A stretch of 64,000 nt of DNA from contig NC_064041.1 in NCBI RefSeq assembly GCF_932526225.1, positions 8,864,313 through 8,928,312 of the forward strand, read 5' to 3'. The position numbers were made by a program, and so were the translations under genes. The DNA is from Nematostella vectensis (Eukaryota; Cnidaria; Anthozoa; Actiniaria; Edwardsiidae). The notes beneath the pieces are model-generated. The model did no database searches and was not told the DNA's origin. It saw only the letters and a list, made by a program, of their open reading frames with translations. Positions 52,966 to 64,000 of this stretch are shown here, one piece after another. Within the stretch, counting starts at the first letter, position 1; each line of letters opens with the position of its first letter.

Positions 52966-55900
52966 ATGGTATTTGATGCCAGGGACTTTGTTGGTTCTCC
53001 TGACAAAAGGAATGTCCCGAAATCGCAACAAAAGTCAAAATTTGAGAAGCAAAGAGAAGAAGATGTTTTTCGGAATGCGCACGAGAGGGGTTTTCTCAAG
53101 GCGGCAAGCGAGGAAGCAATATGGGAAAACATCGGGGAAAAATGCAATCTGGAAGACGTGAACTATCTGAACATGAGTAGTATCCATCTACATACTGTGC
53201 GATCTATAGATTTGTGTGTGAATCTAAAAATTTGCGTGCTAGCGTGCAACTACATAAAGAATTTTGATGCTTTAGGTCATTGTCGTCAGCTAATGTTCTT
53301 AGATCTTCACAGCAATCAGGTACAATTTTGTTATACCCATGTTGTTAGTTATGGTTTTATACCGTAGATACACGATTTACATCTATGTTTACATTTCGAC
53401 GAACGAGATGTCATAAACTTTGTTTACATTTTTTAACAAGATAGTTTATCAATGTACATAACTTAACGAAAACCATGTTTAATTAAACAAGGTTTTTCTT
53501 TGCCTGATAACTTGCCAAATTACTCATTGTGTTAAATTATAACTAGCTAAATGATCACTTAGTAACATGTATAGCACAGTCTATTCAGTTTTGTTCTTGG
53601 TTCTGTCCACTCTTGGGAGATTGAGATTTTAACAAGTTTAAACCATCTTTAACTGGTTTAAGTGCTGGCGTGAATGCGGTATCGTCATCTGTTTGTCATT
53701 TTTCAAATCTTTTACTTATTTTGATGTACCCATGATTTGCTCTCGGCATAAGCTATATTTATCACATACTTGAAATCTTAGATAATAAATCATTCAGTGT
53801 CAAAACTTTTTTATTACAAAGGTATACTTACTGTTTAATAATAGATAAGTCGAAGTAGAATGTGTTTAGGGAAAACAATGCCGTTGATAGGTTTAATTAG
53901 TTGTAATTAGGTTAGGTAAAGATTCATGGCTAATAATGTAGAAACTACTTAAAGAGTGTAGAACAATTTTGTTTCATCAACAACTCTCTAATCTAGAGTC
54001 TGATTTTTTCCCTCCAAACTAGATTACTAAAATCCCAGGTCACAAGTTCTGGGCTGGTCTACAGGAGCTAACAACAGTCTTCCTACACGATAATGGGATA
54101 TCTAGACTGGATTACATCCAGCTCATGGCATCATCACCCAGTCTTTCAATCCTTACCTTGTATGACACCCCACTTAGCCTCAAGCCAAGTTACCGTCACC
54201 ATGTTGTTAACAGCTTGTGGTCGCTCAAGGTGCTTGACCGACATGTGATTTCTGATGAGGAGATCATTGAGGATGCTACATTCAGTGGAAGGTTTTCTGC
54301 TCTGAGACCATCTTTTTTGATTGACTTGAAAGCACCCTTTAAAAAGGTACAAAACTTAGGCTTTATGACTTAGATAGGCCATAATTTACCTAAAAAAACT
54401 GGGGGTCCCTATCTACTATACGGAGACATTAAGAAAACTTGGAGGCACAGCCGCAACAGTACAAGCCATTTCCTCATATTGAAGAAGTGTGTGTACGTGA
54501 CCCAAGGACAGGTCCAGGAGAGGGTGGTACATTTTTGTTATAATCAACCACTTTTCATTATCTCTAGTTTGTCTACACATCCCTGTTTTTATAGTCAATA
54601 GAGTCTGGATCCACCAATGTGACTTAGTTGTAAAAGTAGTAGATAAGCATGCCAAAAGTAAATCAATTTTTTGAAGAACTAGGGATTCACAGTTTATATT
54701 TTTGATGATTTCACAAAATTAACTTAATACAGCTTAATATTGCTAATTATCTTCTGCAGGCCTATAAAAGGGTAGGGGAGGTTGTTTGAATGTGCACATT
54801 CCCTGTTTTGGCTAAAAAAGTTTAACTGGCTTAAATCTCAACTAAAAATTTCAGACAGGCATCCAAATGATTTTCTTGATAAACTTGGATATTATTCTCA
54901 TGTCACTTTTTTTTCTTCACAGGAACACAACTATGATGAAGCTCTCAATCATGTTAACAAACTTATCTCCCAAGTGAATCATATCCAAGCCAAAAACTCC
55001 CCTGTGCTTATCATACAAAAGCTGATAAGAGGCCATTTGGCAAGACAGAGAGTGAAGTACCTCCAAGACATGCGCATCTGGTAAGGGGCTGACTTATGCA
55101 TATACCAAAGGCTCTTCAAAATCATTAAATGGAAAAACCTTCTAGATGTACATTGCAAGTGCAGTTTGTTACTGATTGTTACAGTAGACTGTTTGCGAAG
55201 TCTGCTATATGAAAACTGTCATACATTCGGAATTCTAACAGTGCTGTCAAGACAAAACCGCTTTCTTACTTTATCAGTTTTTTATAAATTCCTACATCTA
55301 TGTTAGGCCCGTGTCCAGAATTTATCTTGGAGGGGGGAGGGGTGCAGAATCCGAAAAAGTGGACCTAAATTTTCCAGGGGGGTGGGGGGGAGTTTCCCTG
55401 AAAAAAGTCACCCCCAAAGAACAAAGAGGGCTTTTTTTATGCCTTTGCAGTATTTCCGCGGGACGTTTATTGTCGATTTGGCCACACCCCAGAGTGATAT
55501 AGCTTATGCTTTACAGTTTTGGTTACAATAGCACGTAACCGAAACCGGACCTTCGGCCGTTGTGCCCCCCCGGGGTTCGGGCCTGTATGTTTTTGTTGAC
55601 ATCTAGGTCACCAAGCTTCGTAAAGGAACAAGAAAAAAGTTATTTTTGTTATCAAGTAACTACACGAGAATAATGATAGACTGATTCTTTGTTTTGTTTG
55701 TCAGGGCTGCTGTGTCTATTCAGCGCTTCTATCGCCACTACAAGGGACACGGACGGGTGGAACCATTCGCTCCTCCGTCCTCGCCCGCCCCTAGCCGCTC
55801 CTCCTCTGCTGTCATCCGACTCGACTACGATTCGTACGTGAAGGACATCAAACCAGGCTATCAAAGCAGGGTGACGCCCAAGTCCTCCGAGGAAAAACTC

Positions 55901-57436
55901 AAGTCAAAATCACCCAGCAAAAGTGTCTCTATCGTTGTAGAACCAATCGATCGAATCTATGAGGAGGAAGAAGGAAGCAGGGTTTCTAATACTCCAACTG
56001 AGGAAAAACTCGCCTCGGACGACGGGAGCCCTGTTCGCGTCACGACGCGCGTGAGTATTAATCTCCTAAGACTGGAGACTAGTACGTCAGATATCATCAA
56101 AGCTCAAAAGGAGGCGGTGAAGGTTGAGAGAGAACTGGGTCTAGAACCTAAAAAGAGCAAGATGGCGGTGAAAATTTCAAAAACTAAGACGGTGTCGACG
56201 TTAAGTGCGAAAGAGAAGCCTCAAACTAAGAGTAAAGAATTGCTAAAAGAGGAAGAAAGAATTTGGAACCGTACTAAAAGGCGGAAGCGAAAAGATCGAG
56301 TTGTGAGATATCCAACTGTCAGGGTGTTTTTCGGTCCGATTGCAGAAACACACCCGAGGACAGAAAAAGTATTCGAGAATTCCGAGGAAGCACCACGAGC
56401 TCAGTTTCGTTTGTCAGGCCTTGATCCGCCTATAAACACAACAGAGCCTCTCTTGGAAATGCTGGCGTCAAAACGTGAGGCGGGGATCGAGGTGCGCAAA
56501 GCAGCACGGGAACACGAACTTAATGTTCTGAACGAGCCACGTAAAGTGATAATTCCCAGGCCCACGATGAATATTGACCAGCGGTTGTTCATGCGCACGC
56601 ATGGTACGATGGGTATAGCCTGCTTGCGTGCAGTACAGCAGGCGTATCGGGACCGTGAGCGTGCCGAGTCAGCAAGTAGTAAAAGCGAAAAGGTCGCTCA
56701 GTTGCGCGAAGAGAGACTTCAATCTAGGGAACGTGTCCAGGCCTTTAAGACCGACTACCAGGAAACTACACTCCGACGGCGCTTGCGCGAAGAGGTGAAG
56801 ACCGCTGAGGTGTTAAAGGAGCGCGAAGCACGACGGGTTGCGGAGCAGGAGAGGTTACAAACGGCTCGCGCAGTCACCGCTGAGCAGAAGAAATCTCGCC
56901 AGGCGGACCGGATGTTCATGAACGATTTTTCGTGCCAGCAGACGTCTGTTTCAAACGCTCTGTTGAAACACGACCGCGTGGCTCATAAAGATGAAACGAT
57001 CTTGTTATCCGAGGATGTGGTCCGCAAGGGAAAAGAGCTGAGCCAAGAGAACCAGAGTCTTGTCAAGCGATACATGGAGCATCGACAGCTGTTACGACAG
57101 GCGGAGACCGCCATGGCTCGCGCCGACCTGGATGCGCGCATGCTCCAGGAAGCTACCCAACGTGTTACGCAAGCCAAGTCACGCGTCTCGCATCTCAAGT
57201 CGAGGCAAAAGGAAGCACAGGAATTCTACGCCCTCCCGCCTACTAACGCGCCCGCACCCTTACCCCCACTGGCTGTTGTGTCGCCGGACCAAGAGGAAGT
57301 TTGGAGGCGGTTACCTAGGTTCCACTGGGCGCCGCGTAGTCATGAGCGCGCACAAACCGAGCCCGCGAATACTGGTGAACGCAGTTCGCGTGTGTCGCGC
57401 ATGTACTCATTCGAGCCTGAATTCGGATTGGTTTAG
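52966..57436 (+). CDS. LRRIQ3: leucine-rich repeat and IQ motif protein LRRIQ3
   Basis: Exons 52966-53319, 54023-54346, 54923-55080 and 55705-57436, total 855 aa. The phases close. The start is the first Met after an in-frame TAA. Leucine-rich repeats span about residues 65-160 (LFLDLHSNQ-type MFLDLHSNQ, TTVFLHDNGISRLD). They are followed by the family-specific block TPLSLKPSYRHHVVNSLWSLK...HVISDEEIIED, which matches vertebrate LRRIQ3. Two IQ motifs (VLIIQKLIRGHLARQRV and AVSIQRFYRHYKGHGRV, about 254-297) should bind calmodulin. A long charged coiled-coil C-terminal half follows. Human LRRIQ3 is about 624 aa; the extra length is a polar linker after the IQ motifs. It is expressed with ciliary/testis genes in vertebrates. 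Tail-to-tail neighbour of CFAP157. Confidence 0.93.
55304..55585. mobile_element. MITE, CAGGCCCG family (5-bp TSD), inverted orientation
   Basis: Ends TAGGCCCGTGTCCAG and TTCGGGCCTG, flanks TATGT (55299-55303, 55586-55590). Its reverse complement carries the shared core (AAGCATAAGCT...AATCGACAATAAACGTCCC). LRRIQ3 intron 3. Confidence 0.88.
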
Positions 57437-57709
57437 ATAGAAACTTTTATAAATTGTATGGCCTTCTTTACAAAGAAGAGAAACTATATTTCTTATAAGC
57501 AGCAGTTTTGATTAATTTTTCTACGATGGCCTTATTATGAAGAGAATATTTTAGCAGTTTTCTTCGTTTCTCACTTTTGAAAATAATTCTGATGTAGTTT
57601 ATAGAACTTTTTGTACAAATATTTAATGCATTCCTCTCTCGAGACGAAAACATATGATGAGTTGTCTAGCAAACTAGCATCTGTTTTATATTCTCAACAA
57701 TTCACGAGA

Positions 57710-57715
57710 AATAAA
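57710..57715 (+). terminator. LRRIQ3: poly(A) signal for LRRIQ3
   Basis: AATAAA 274 bp after the stop codon. Confidence 0.55.
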
Positions 57716-57784
57716 TTCATCATAATCCAGTGATCTTTTTTTTCTTCCATGCGCGCAAATAAACTGATGATAGTACTTGTATAC

Positions 57785-57790
57785 TTTATT
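57785..57790 (-). terminator. CFAP157: poly(A) signal for CFAP157
   Basis: AATAAA on the minus strand, 141 bp after the CFAP157 stop codon. Confidence 0.55.
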
Positions 57791-57930
57791 TACATTTTGT
57801 ACAGTTTTATTCCAAAATACAAACCCCCGTAGGCTTGAAATTCAAAGCTTTAAAAAATCTAATATTTATGTTCAATGCGCTATATCCTGGTTATGCCTTT
57901 CTCGCGCATCAATTCTTCCTAGGGTGGAGT

Positions 57931-60900
57931 TTATGATAAAATCTTTGTTCTTGAGTGCTGACTGATTGGCAGCTCTGTGCGTAGGCTCCCTGTGGTGTTT
58001 AAATCCGGGCGAGAGAAAGAGTGAGCTGAGGATGAATTACTCCGACGAGAAAGCAGCTGATCGGCAAAGAACATAGCCTTTGAAGAAAAAACAAACAAAC
58101 AAAAACAAAATATAAGTAATATTTTACGGGTTAGGACCAAAATCTTTGTTGCGATTTTTCGCATCGCGGAGCTAACTAAATTGTGGTGCGACATAGTTAT
58201 CAGAAAATCACCCCAACTCCTTTTAGAACATATACAAGTTTGTTCAATTCCTTCTCAAAACGTAAAATATTTTACCAGAGAATTAACACGTTTTTATTTT
58301 AACACACTTTAATGGTTATTTTTCTTGCAAGCAAAGGCCTCTTTTTTCTGTATTTCGTTCGCGAACTCCAGCCAAGCAAAATACAGAGAAAAGAGGCGTC
58401 TGCTAGCAGGGTAGAGGTTATTTTGCACAGTTTCTTATTTTCGTGGTGTTATTTTCCTGTAAAGCATGAAAAAGCAACAATTTTAAACGTTTAAAGCACA
58501 ACTTACATTCTTTAATTTCTAGTTTTCCTTCATTAATTCGAGAAATAACCTAAAATTTACGTGAATCCAAATCTTTTGCCTCACCTTTTGTGCACTGATC
58601 GTCTGTACACCAACGCTCTTAGTCTTTTTGCTAGGAGGGGGGTGGTGCAAAGGCGATGCTGCCCTCTGATTATCACCCATCTTGGCATTCGCGCGCGGGA
58701 CGATCCCAAGATCGCCTAGCTTGTAGTGCGGGAGTGGTCGCATGACGGCAGCTGTTGAACCTTTGGTAAGAGGGGTAGTCGGTCTAGAATAGGTTAACAA
58801 AATAATCAAGTCTTAGATCTCAATGTTGAACCTTTGGTAAGAGGGGTAGTCGGTCTAGAATAGGTTAACAAAATAATCAAGTCTTAGATTTTAATGTTGA
58901 ACCTTTGGTAAGAGGGGTAGTCAGTCTAGAACAGGTTAACAAAATAATCAAGTCTTAGATTTCAATGTTGAACCTTTGGTAAGAGGGGTAGTCGGTCTAG
59001 AATAGGTTAACAAAATAATCAAGTCTTAGATCTCAATGTTGAACCTTTGGTTAGAGGGGTAGTCGGCATAGAATAAAAGAACAAAATAAATACGTCTTAG
59101 ATTTCAATGTTGTGCAGTGGGGTAGTCGGCCTAGAAATGTCAAACAATTATAATTAAAAGCCTTAGTTTATAATGTTAAACCTTTAATAAATCGAGTAAG
59201 CCAAATGAGAAAGGATAGAGGGTTACTTCAATTGCAAGTTATCTAAATTGTTGGCTAAACAAGCGAGGGAACACTGTAACCTGAATGGCTGGCATGATAT
59301 GTCTATGACGAATATGGTTGGTCAATGCCAGTTCCTACATTATAGCATGGCACTGTTTTGTGTCTTCACTAACAAAAATCTCCAAGGGACTTTGCTTTCC
59401 ATTGTAAGTTGGTTAGCCTGCTCAACAGGCACTAGTTGTGTGAAAAACGGAAAAGGCGACCTGGAAAAGCAGGTCTTAGTTGCGCGAAAAAACTGAGGTG
59501 ATATCCCAATAGCCTGAAACCCCTATTTCCGAAAAAACAAACAAACAAACTGGAGAGCCTATTTGTAGGTCCCAGATAATACAACAGGCTCGTACCCGGG
59601 GGATGCATAGGGTGCGAACACATCCCCCCCCCCACTCAAACACACAACGGCTTAAAGTCCTTTCCGGTTCTCAATAGACGTGCTATTTGTAGACAAAACT
59701 ATAAAGCATAAGCTATTATGTCATCTATCCATAAGTCAGACCTTTTTGCAGCCAAATCCGACAATAAACTTCCCATGGCCCGTCGCTTCTGTTCTTTCGG
59801 GGGTGGTCAGATTTTAATCAGAAAACTCACTCCCTCCACCCCCCCCCCCAAAAAAAAAATAATAATTAGGTCCATTTTTTCGGATGTTACACCGCCCCAA
59901 GAAATATCCTGGGTATGGGCTTGTACAAATCTGCTATCAAAATCGCACAGCTTTTATTATGAGGTAGCTTTATATAATAAAGGTGACTTACTCTTTCTTT
60001 CTGTATATGTGCCTGCCAATATCAGGACTTGGACTGGAATACCCTCTTGTTCGCTCCTGGGGCACAAAGTCTCTGGTGCTAGGGCCAACGCCATACTCGG
60101 CAGCCCTGTTCAGTATTCCAAGCAGGGTTTGAACAATAGTGTCACGCTGCATTTCTGCATCAACTTTGCCATAAAGACTGTCATCTGCAGGAGGCTGAAG
60201 AAAAGAAATGGCAATCAGTTAGGGCAGGTCAATAGCCAGGGGGAGGGGGTGTGTTACAGGGGTATTGATGAACCATCCCAATCGACCAGGAGGTTGACTC
60301 AAATGTAAAAAAGAGAAACGATTTTTTGGATAGAATGAATGAGATAGAAAATGGTATGTCAAACAACCCCAACCTCCCCAACCCCGCTCGTAGACTAATG
60401 AAATGTTAGGTATACTAAAGCAGTGGGAGATAGTGTTGTGTGTTATTTCAGAAGGCTTGAAAAAAAATATGCAGAATAACCAAAATAATGATACAGAGCA
60501 TATTTTCACTCAAACCTTTTAATAGTGAACTAACTTAGATCCCCAGCAAATAATCTTCATAGAAAATCTAGTTTCTTTGCAGTTAAGAGACTTACATGAA
60601 CAAATAGGTAGCCTAACTTTAGGCTTTAGATGCTGTTTTTGGCGAGAAAAACCCTCGAAAGATGAGAGGCGCCGGGTGGAGTGTGGGGAGGGCAGGTCCC
60701 CATCTCCCCCCAGTGCCTCATCTTTTGTCACTCTAATCCAGGATGGCGGCCACGAGCTACGATCTTGGAGTTTTTAGGGTTTTTCTTGCTGAATACAGCA
60801 TCTAAAGCCTTGAGGTAGGCTAACAAAAGGCTTTTACCCTGTTGCTATACTTTCTGTCATATCGTTACTCAGTACTGAGACTATTTTGATTGATATACTG

Positions 60901-63851
60901 TTATGTTTTATATTATATGAAGTACCTAATCTGAGCTGTCTTAAGGCACTTACCACAAGGGAGACCTTAAGTGTCCCTGCAGCACCCGATAGAATGCTGA
61001 CCAGGTTATCCTTGGTCTTCATCACTATGTCCCGATCCTTTTTGACCTTGGTGAGCTCTGTGTCAAGTGACTCCTTTTGGTCATATGTGGTCTAGGTTTC
61101 AAAACATGCTCCTTTTTAGCTTTTTTTTTAACCACCAATACAATTATTAATTGATGTCATTCTTCACTTATTTCTCTGGCTAACTAAAGCAAACAGCAAT
61201 ATTCCAATACTTTTGTGCACAGAGAACAAAGTTCACTTCATTATTTTACTGGAAGAAGACCCCTCAAAATCCTTTTTTCTTGCTATGATGGCCATTATCA
61301 TTACCACCACCATAACCGGTTGCCTTATAGAACTATCATTTTGAGCTATTTTGGGGTTTAGCATGGAAACATTCATGTGGTGTATAACAGGCTTCTCACC
61401 ATATGATTGGTCAACGTAACAAGTCAATTCAAAGTGCTGTCAAACGTCGGAATGTTTGTAGGACGAATTCTCAACTCTAGAATCCTTTCGAAAATAAACT
61501 AAAGTCTATTTAAAAGTCGAATACGGCCAAGGTTTTAAATATTTTTCGTCTATTTAAGGGAGGCGCAAACTGTATTGTATTTCTTTTGCGCAAAACTCTT
61601 TCCAAATTTGAGAGACCAACGAACTAATAACTTTGAACTTGTTCGTAACAAAAGTCAATTGCCCAGGATAATACATGTGGCTGAGTCAAACCCGCCCTGA
61701 ATTATATTGATAACCAATGTTCTCAAATTATTACCGAAAGGACAACCTGGTTTGTATGTTGGACTTTCTTATTTATGCGCTCAATTTTACAATTCATCAA
61801 CGGGTGCACCCTAAGTGGAACCATAGTTGGCACCTTGAAAACATTGAGTTGCGACGTTATTACTATTTGTTTCCGTGCTAAAACTAATTGACAAAACTAC
61901 TGCTTTTCCACGCTCAACTGGAAAGCGCAGTAAAATTTTGCTATAAGCTATTATCTTTACCACTACAGCCATACAACCTCTTATTTTTAACTCAACTACA
62001 ACCATTAGAATCAGCATCATTTCAACCATTTTTATTGCCATCATTATAATCATCACTCACAAACCAACACAACATACCTTAAGTTCATCCTTGATGCTGT
62101 TAACCTGTGCCCTTAGTAGCTGTACTTCACTCTCTACTGCGCCTTGGCCCGTCTGCTGCTCTTCATACTCCTGTAGCATCTGCTCCTGCTGTTTAGATTT
62201 CTCTGCCAACATCCGAATGATCTGCAACATGTTGGTTCAAACAATTATAACCTTTCCACTTTGGTTGCTGTTAGCTAACATTTATATTTGGTAGTTATAA
62301 ACCATCAACTGGTTTTAATTTCTACCCTACTATCTAGTAAATCTGATTGATCCTACATTCATTGTTCTACTCCCTAGTTTTTCGTTGATGAAAGGGCTAT
62401 TACTCAAAACGTCAGTGAAACAGCTCTGAGGAGTAAAACATACATTTCACCATTGTGTTAATTTGTCTTATTAATCCATATCATACATCCACTAACAGCA
62501 GAACTAACCTTTTGATTACTGCTGTTTTTCCTGGCTAGCTCTTTCTCATTGTGCTCGAGCATGTCAATTTGAAGCTTTTGTTTCTTTTCTTTGGCCCGCA
62601 GCTCATCATTCTCTTGAATAAGTTCCATAGTCTTGTCTGACATCTTTGCGAGCTGTGCATTGATTGAAACATTCTCGCGTATTGTTCTCTTTGTTGTTTC
62701 TGCCATTTGCTTGTTGGAGACTTTACGAAACTCTGCAGCAACTTGGTTTAGTCGCAGGACCATTTCTTTCTTCAACCTTGATAACAAATGTGACGAAACA
62801 TATATGGATAATTGAAAATAAATTCAAGGTTTCACAAAAAAAAGAGTATGAAACATTTTTTTTACATATTATCTTCATTTTTACTAATAAAAAGGGGGAG
62901 GGGTACATTCCCTATAGCCCAGCCCTTAAAAGTCAGTTTAGTTTGGGATGAGAAGTACTCTCTCTAATCAAGGGGTGCAGTAGTTTAACATGTATCTATC
63001 CCAGGGTGCTTAAAAAAAGATAAATGACAATAGACCTTTTGCAGTTAGAAGTACAATACACCAAAGAGAAAGCTCAAACGGACCTGTTCTGAAGGTCATG
63101 CTGTGAAGTGTTCAATATTTTTTACAAATTGCTGCTGTCTTTTGTGTACTGCTGTTTACTTGCTTTTGGTGGGAGAAATGCGTAAGCCGGTTTGAGGGTC
63201 TCTTTGGTGTAAAACCACAGGCCTCCCAAGTACAAACTTTACAACAAACTATTTCTACCTGTCTTTGTCGACAACAGCTTTTCTCTCCAAGTTATAGATG
63301 ACCTCCTTATGCTCTTTCTGTTGATTCTCGAGTTCTTCTTCCATCTTAGCAAACTTAGCCATTAAATCCTCTTTCTGAACACGGAATTCCTCTAATGAAG
63401 CCAGCTTCCCTCCAAGTACCATGTTCTCAGACGTTAACTGGTCTTTGATCTCCTGCATTTCAGTCCTAAGAGTCGCTAGTTGAACCTCAAATTGATCCTT
63501 TTCGGCATCTTTCGCCTGCTGAAGCCCGATTAGCCGGTCTTGTAAGTCGGCGATTTCATCTGCTCGTTGTTCGAGTTGTTTCTTGAGGAAAGACACGATT
63601 TCTTTTTTATCAGTCGTTTGCTGCTCGTACTGAGACTTGTAATCGTGATTTCCCAGCTCTAACTCGTCGCACTTTTTCTGATATCTTGATAATCGTTCCT
63701 CAAGATCGCGAATTTGGATCAAGAAAAACTCCTTGGATAGTTCGGTCAACATTTCTGTAGATGGCGCCGCAGATGCGGACTTTTTGGCGCTCTTTCGCCC
63801 ACTTTTCTTTCCTTTCTTACCACTCTTCTTTCCTTTCTTTTTCGGAGGCAT
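57931..63851 (-). CDS. CFAP157: cilia and flagella associated protein CFAP157
   Basis: Seven exons, 5' to 3' on the minus strand: 63851-63259, 62776-62509, 62221-62078, 61091-60954, 60194-59992, 58783-58585, 58077-57931, total 563 aa (human about 520) with closed phases. A Lys-rich N-terminus (MPPKKKGKK...) precedes the family signature KEFFLIQIRDLEERLSRYQ. Continuous coiled coil runs to about residue 330, including the DQLTSENMVLGGKLASLEEF block shared with vertebrate CFAP157. The C-terminal part has YKLGDLGIVPR, a conserved short motif, and ends AMFFADQLLSRR... The protein is an axoneme/basal-body component needed for sperm flagella in mouse. An RFX X-box lies about 100 bp upstream. The acceptor edge of exon 6 is amplified into a tandem array. 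Confidence 0.93.
58753..59190. repeat. 71-bp exon-edge tandem array at CFAP157 exon 6
   Basis: Units start at 58753, 58824, 58895, 58966, 59037 and 59109, then decay. Unit 1 carries the first 31 coding bases of exon 6 (58753-58783) and the acceptor. Units 2-5 keep the minus-strand TCTAG|AC site and the exon copy, and unit 6 has lost the AG. Splicing to any copy would read into TGA after 15 codons. Confidence 0.95.
59585..59923. mobile_element. MITE, CAGGCCCG family (5-bp TSD)
   Basis: Ends CAGGCTCGTACCCGGG and CCTGGGTATGGGCTTG, flanks TACAA (59580-59584, 59924-59928). Full shared core. CFAP157 intron 5, ending 68 bp from exon 5. Confidence 0.88.
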
Positions 63852-63933
63852 GATTTATGGCAATTTCAACCCTTTTCTACGCAAATACAAAGCACAAACC
63901 CAACAACACTTTCCGCGTACAATGTTTTGTTCC

Positions 63934-63944
63934 AAGATGGCGGC
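63934..63944. promoter_or_regulatory. YY1-like AAGATGGCGGC motif upstream of CFAP157
   Basis: A perfect AAGATGGCGGC ten bases from the X-box. The reading frame it opens on the + strand closes after nine codons at TAG, so it is more likely a promoter motif than a start codon. Confidence 0.45.
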
Positions 63945-63953
63945 AATAGAACC

Positions 63954-63967
63954 GTCACCATAGCAAC
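63954..63967. promoter_or_regulatory. RFX X-box upstream of CFAP157
   Basis: GTCACCATAGCAAC fits the 14-bp X-box consensus (GTNRCC-AT-RGNAAC) at every position and lies 103 bp before the CFAP157 start codon. RFX-family binding to X-boxes is the classic switch for ciliary genes. Confidence 0.75.
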
Positions 63968-64000
63968 AGAAGGAGAATCCCTATCACTAGTCCTCTACCG

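Larger units (their letters stand above)
57437..57930. other. convergent 3' region of LRRIQ3 and CFAP157
   Basis: 494 bp between the two stop codons. It contains AATAAA on the + strand at 57710 and its minus-strand counterpart at 57785-57790, so the two transcripts end close together or slightly overlap. Confidence 0.7.

Noticed and set aside
60735-60745. GGATGGCGGCC YY1-like motif in CFAP157 intron 4
   Set aside because: Isolated short match with no promoter context.
1-64000. tRNA, rRNA, snRNA genes, CRISPR arrays and autonomous transposases
   Set aside because: I looked for A/B-box tRNA patterns, CRISPR-like spaced repeats and DDE/RT motifs and saw none; the tandem arrays have no unique spacers.

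Overview
This is intron-rich animal genomic DNA. It holds metazoan gene families with many short introns, an intact homeodomain, two conserved cilium genes, and introns packed with small inverted-repeat transposons and minisatellites. The compact introns, the mGluR/CaSR-like receptor and the near human-length VPS52 suggest a cnidarian (sea-anemone-like) genome. That placement is inference; no species marker was read.

Layout: (1) 1-1226, + strand: the 3' end of an ANTP-class homeobox gene, followed by a long CATCAC hexamer array and a DNA transposon. (2) 4786-23412, - strand: a complete 14-exon Niban-family (FAM129) gene. Its 10-kb intron 3 contains two other genes on the + strand, an intronless coiled-coil ORF (11644-12660) and a three-exon class C GPCR (16078-20699). 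(3) 23850-35483, + strand: a complete 21-exon VPS52 gene (724 aa), divergent from the Niban-like gene across a 437-bp shared promoter. (4) 37288-46837, + strand: a complete 11-exon quiescin sulfhydryl oxidase gene (QSOX, 626 aa). (5) 46838-50494: gene-poor, with two orphan exon-like segments. (6) 50495-51799, - strand: an unrecognised intronless 434-aa ORF. (7) 52966-57436, + strand: LRRIQ3, and 57931-63851, - strand: CFAP157. These two cilium-related genes lie tail to tail, and CFAP157 has a perfect RFX X-box upstream.

The most unusual feature is a repeated pattern at exon edges. At seven exon boundaries in three genes (Niban-like exons 2, 4, 7 and 11; VPS52 exons 13 and 18; CFAP157 exon 6) a splice site has been tandemly copied into the adjacent intron, and at six of the seven the unit clearly includes the neighbouring exon end. 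The result is two to eight extra exon-edge copies, many still with an intact AG or GT. Most would cause premature stops if used, but one at Niban-like exon 2 would give an in-frame 36-residue extension. The window also has well-delimited small transposon families that can be defined by eye: 9-bp target duplications with GACAGAG termini (two copies), 5-bp duplications with CAGGCCCGTACCCAGG termini (five clear copies and two relatives), and a TTAA family. VPS52 additionally carries one U12-type intron and one GC-AG intron.

The genes form no pathway. They are independent housekeeping, receptor, secretory-redox and ciliary genes. Exon coordinates were obtained by reading splice sites and checking reading-frame phase across every junction. 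In all six multi-exon complete genes the phases close exactly to the stop codon.
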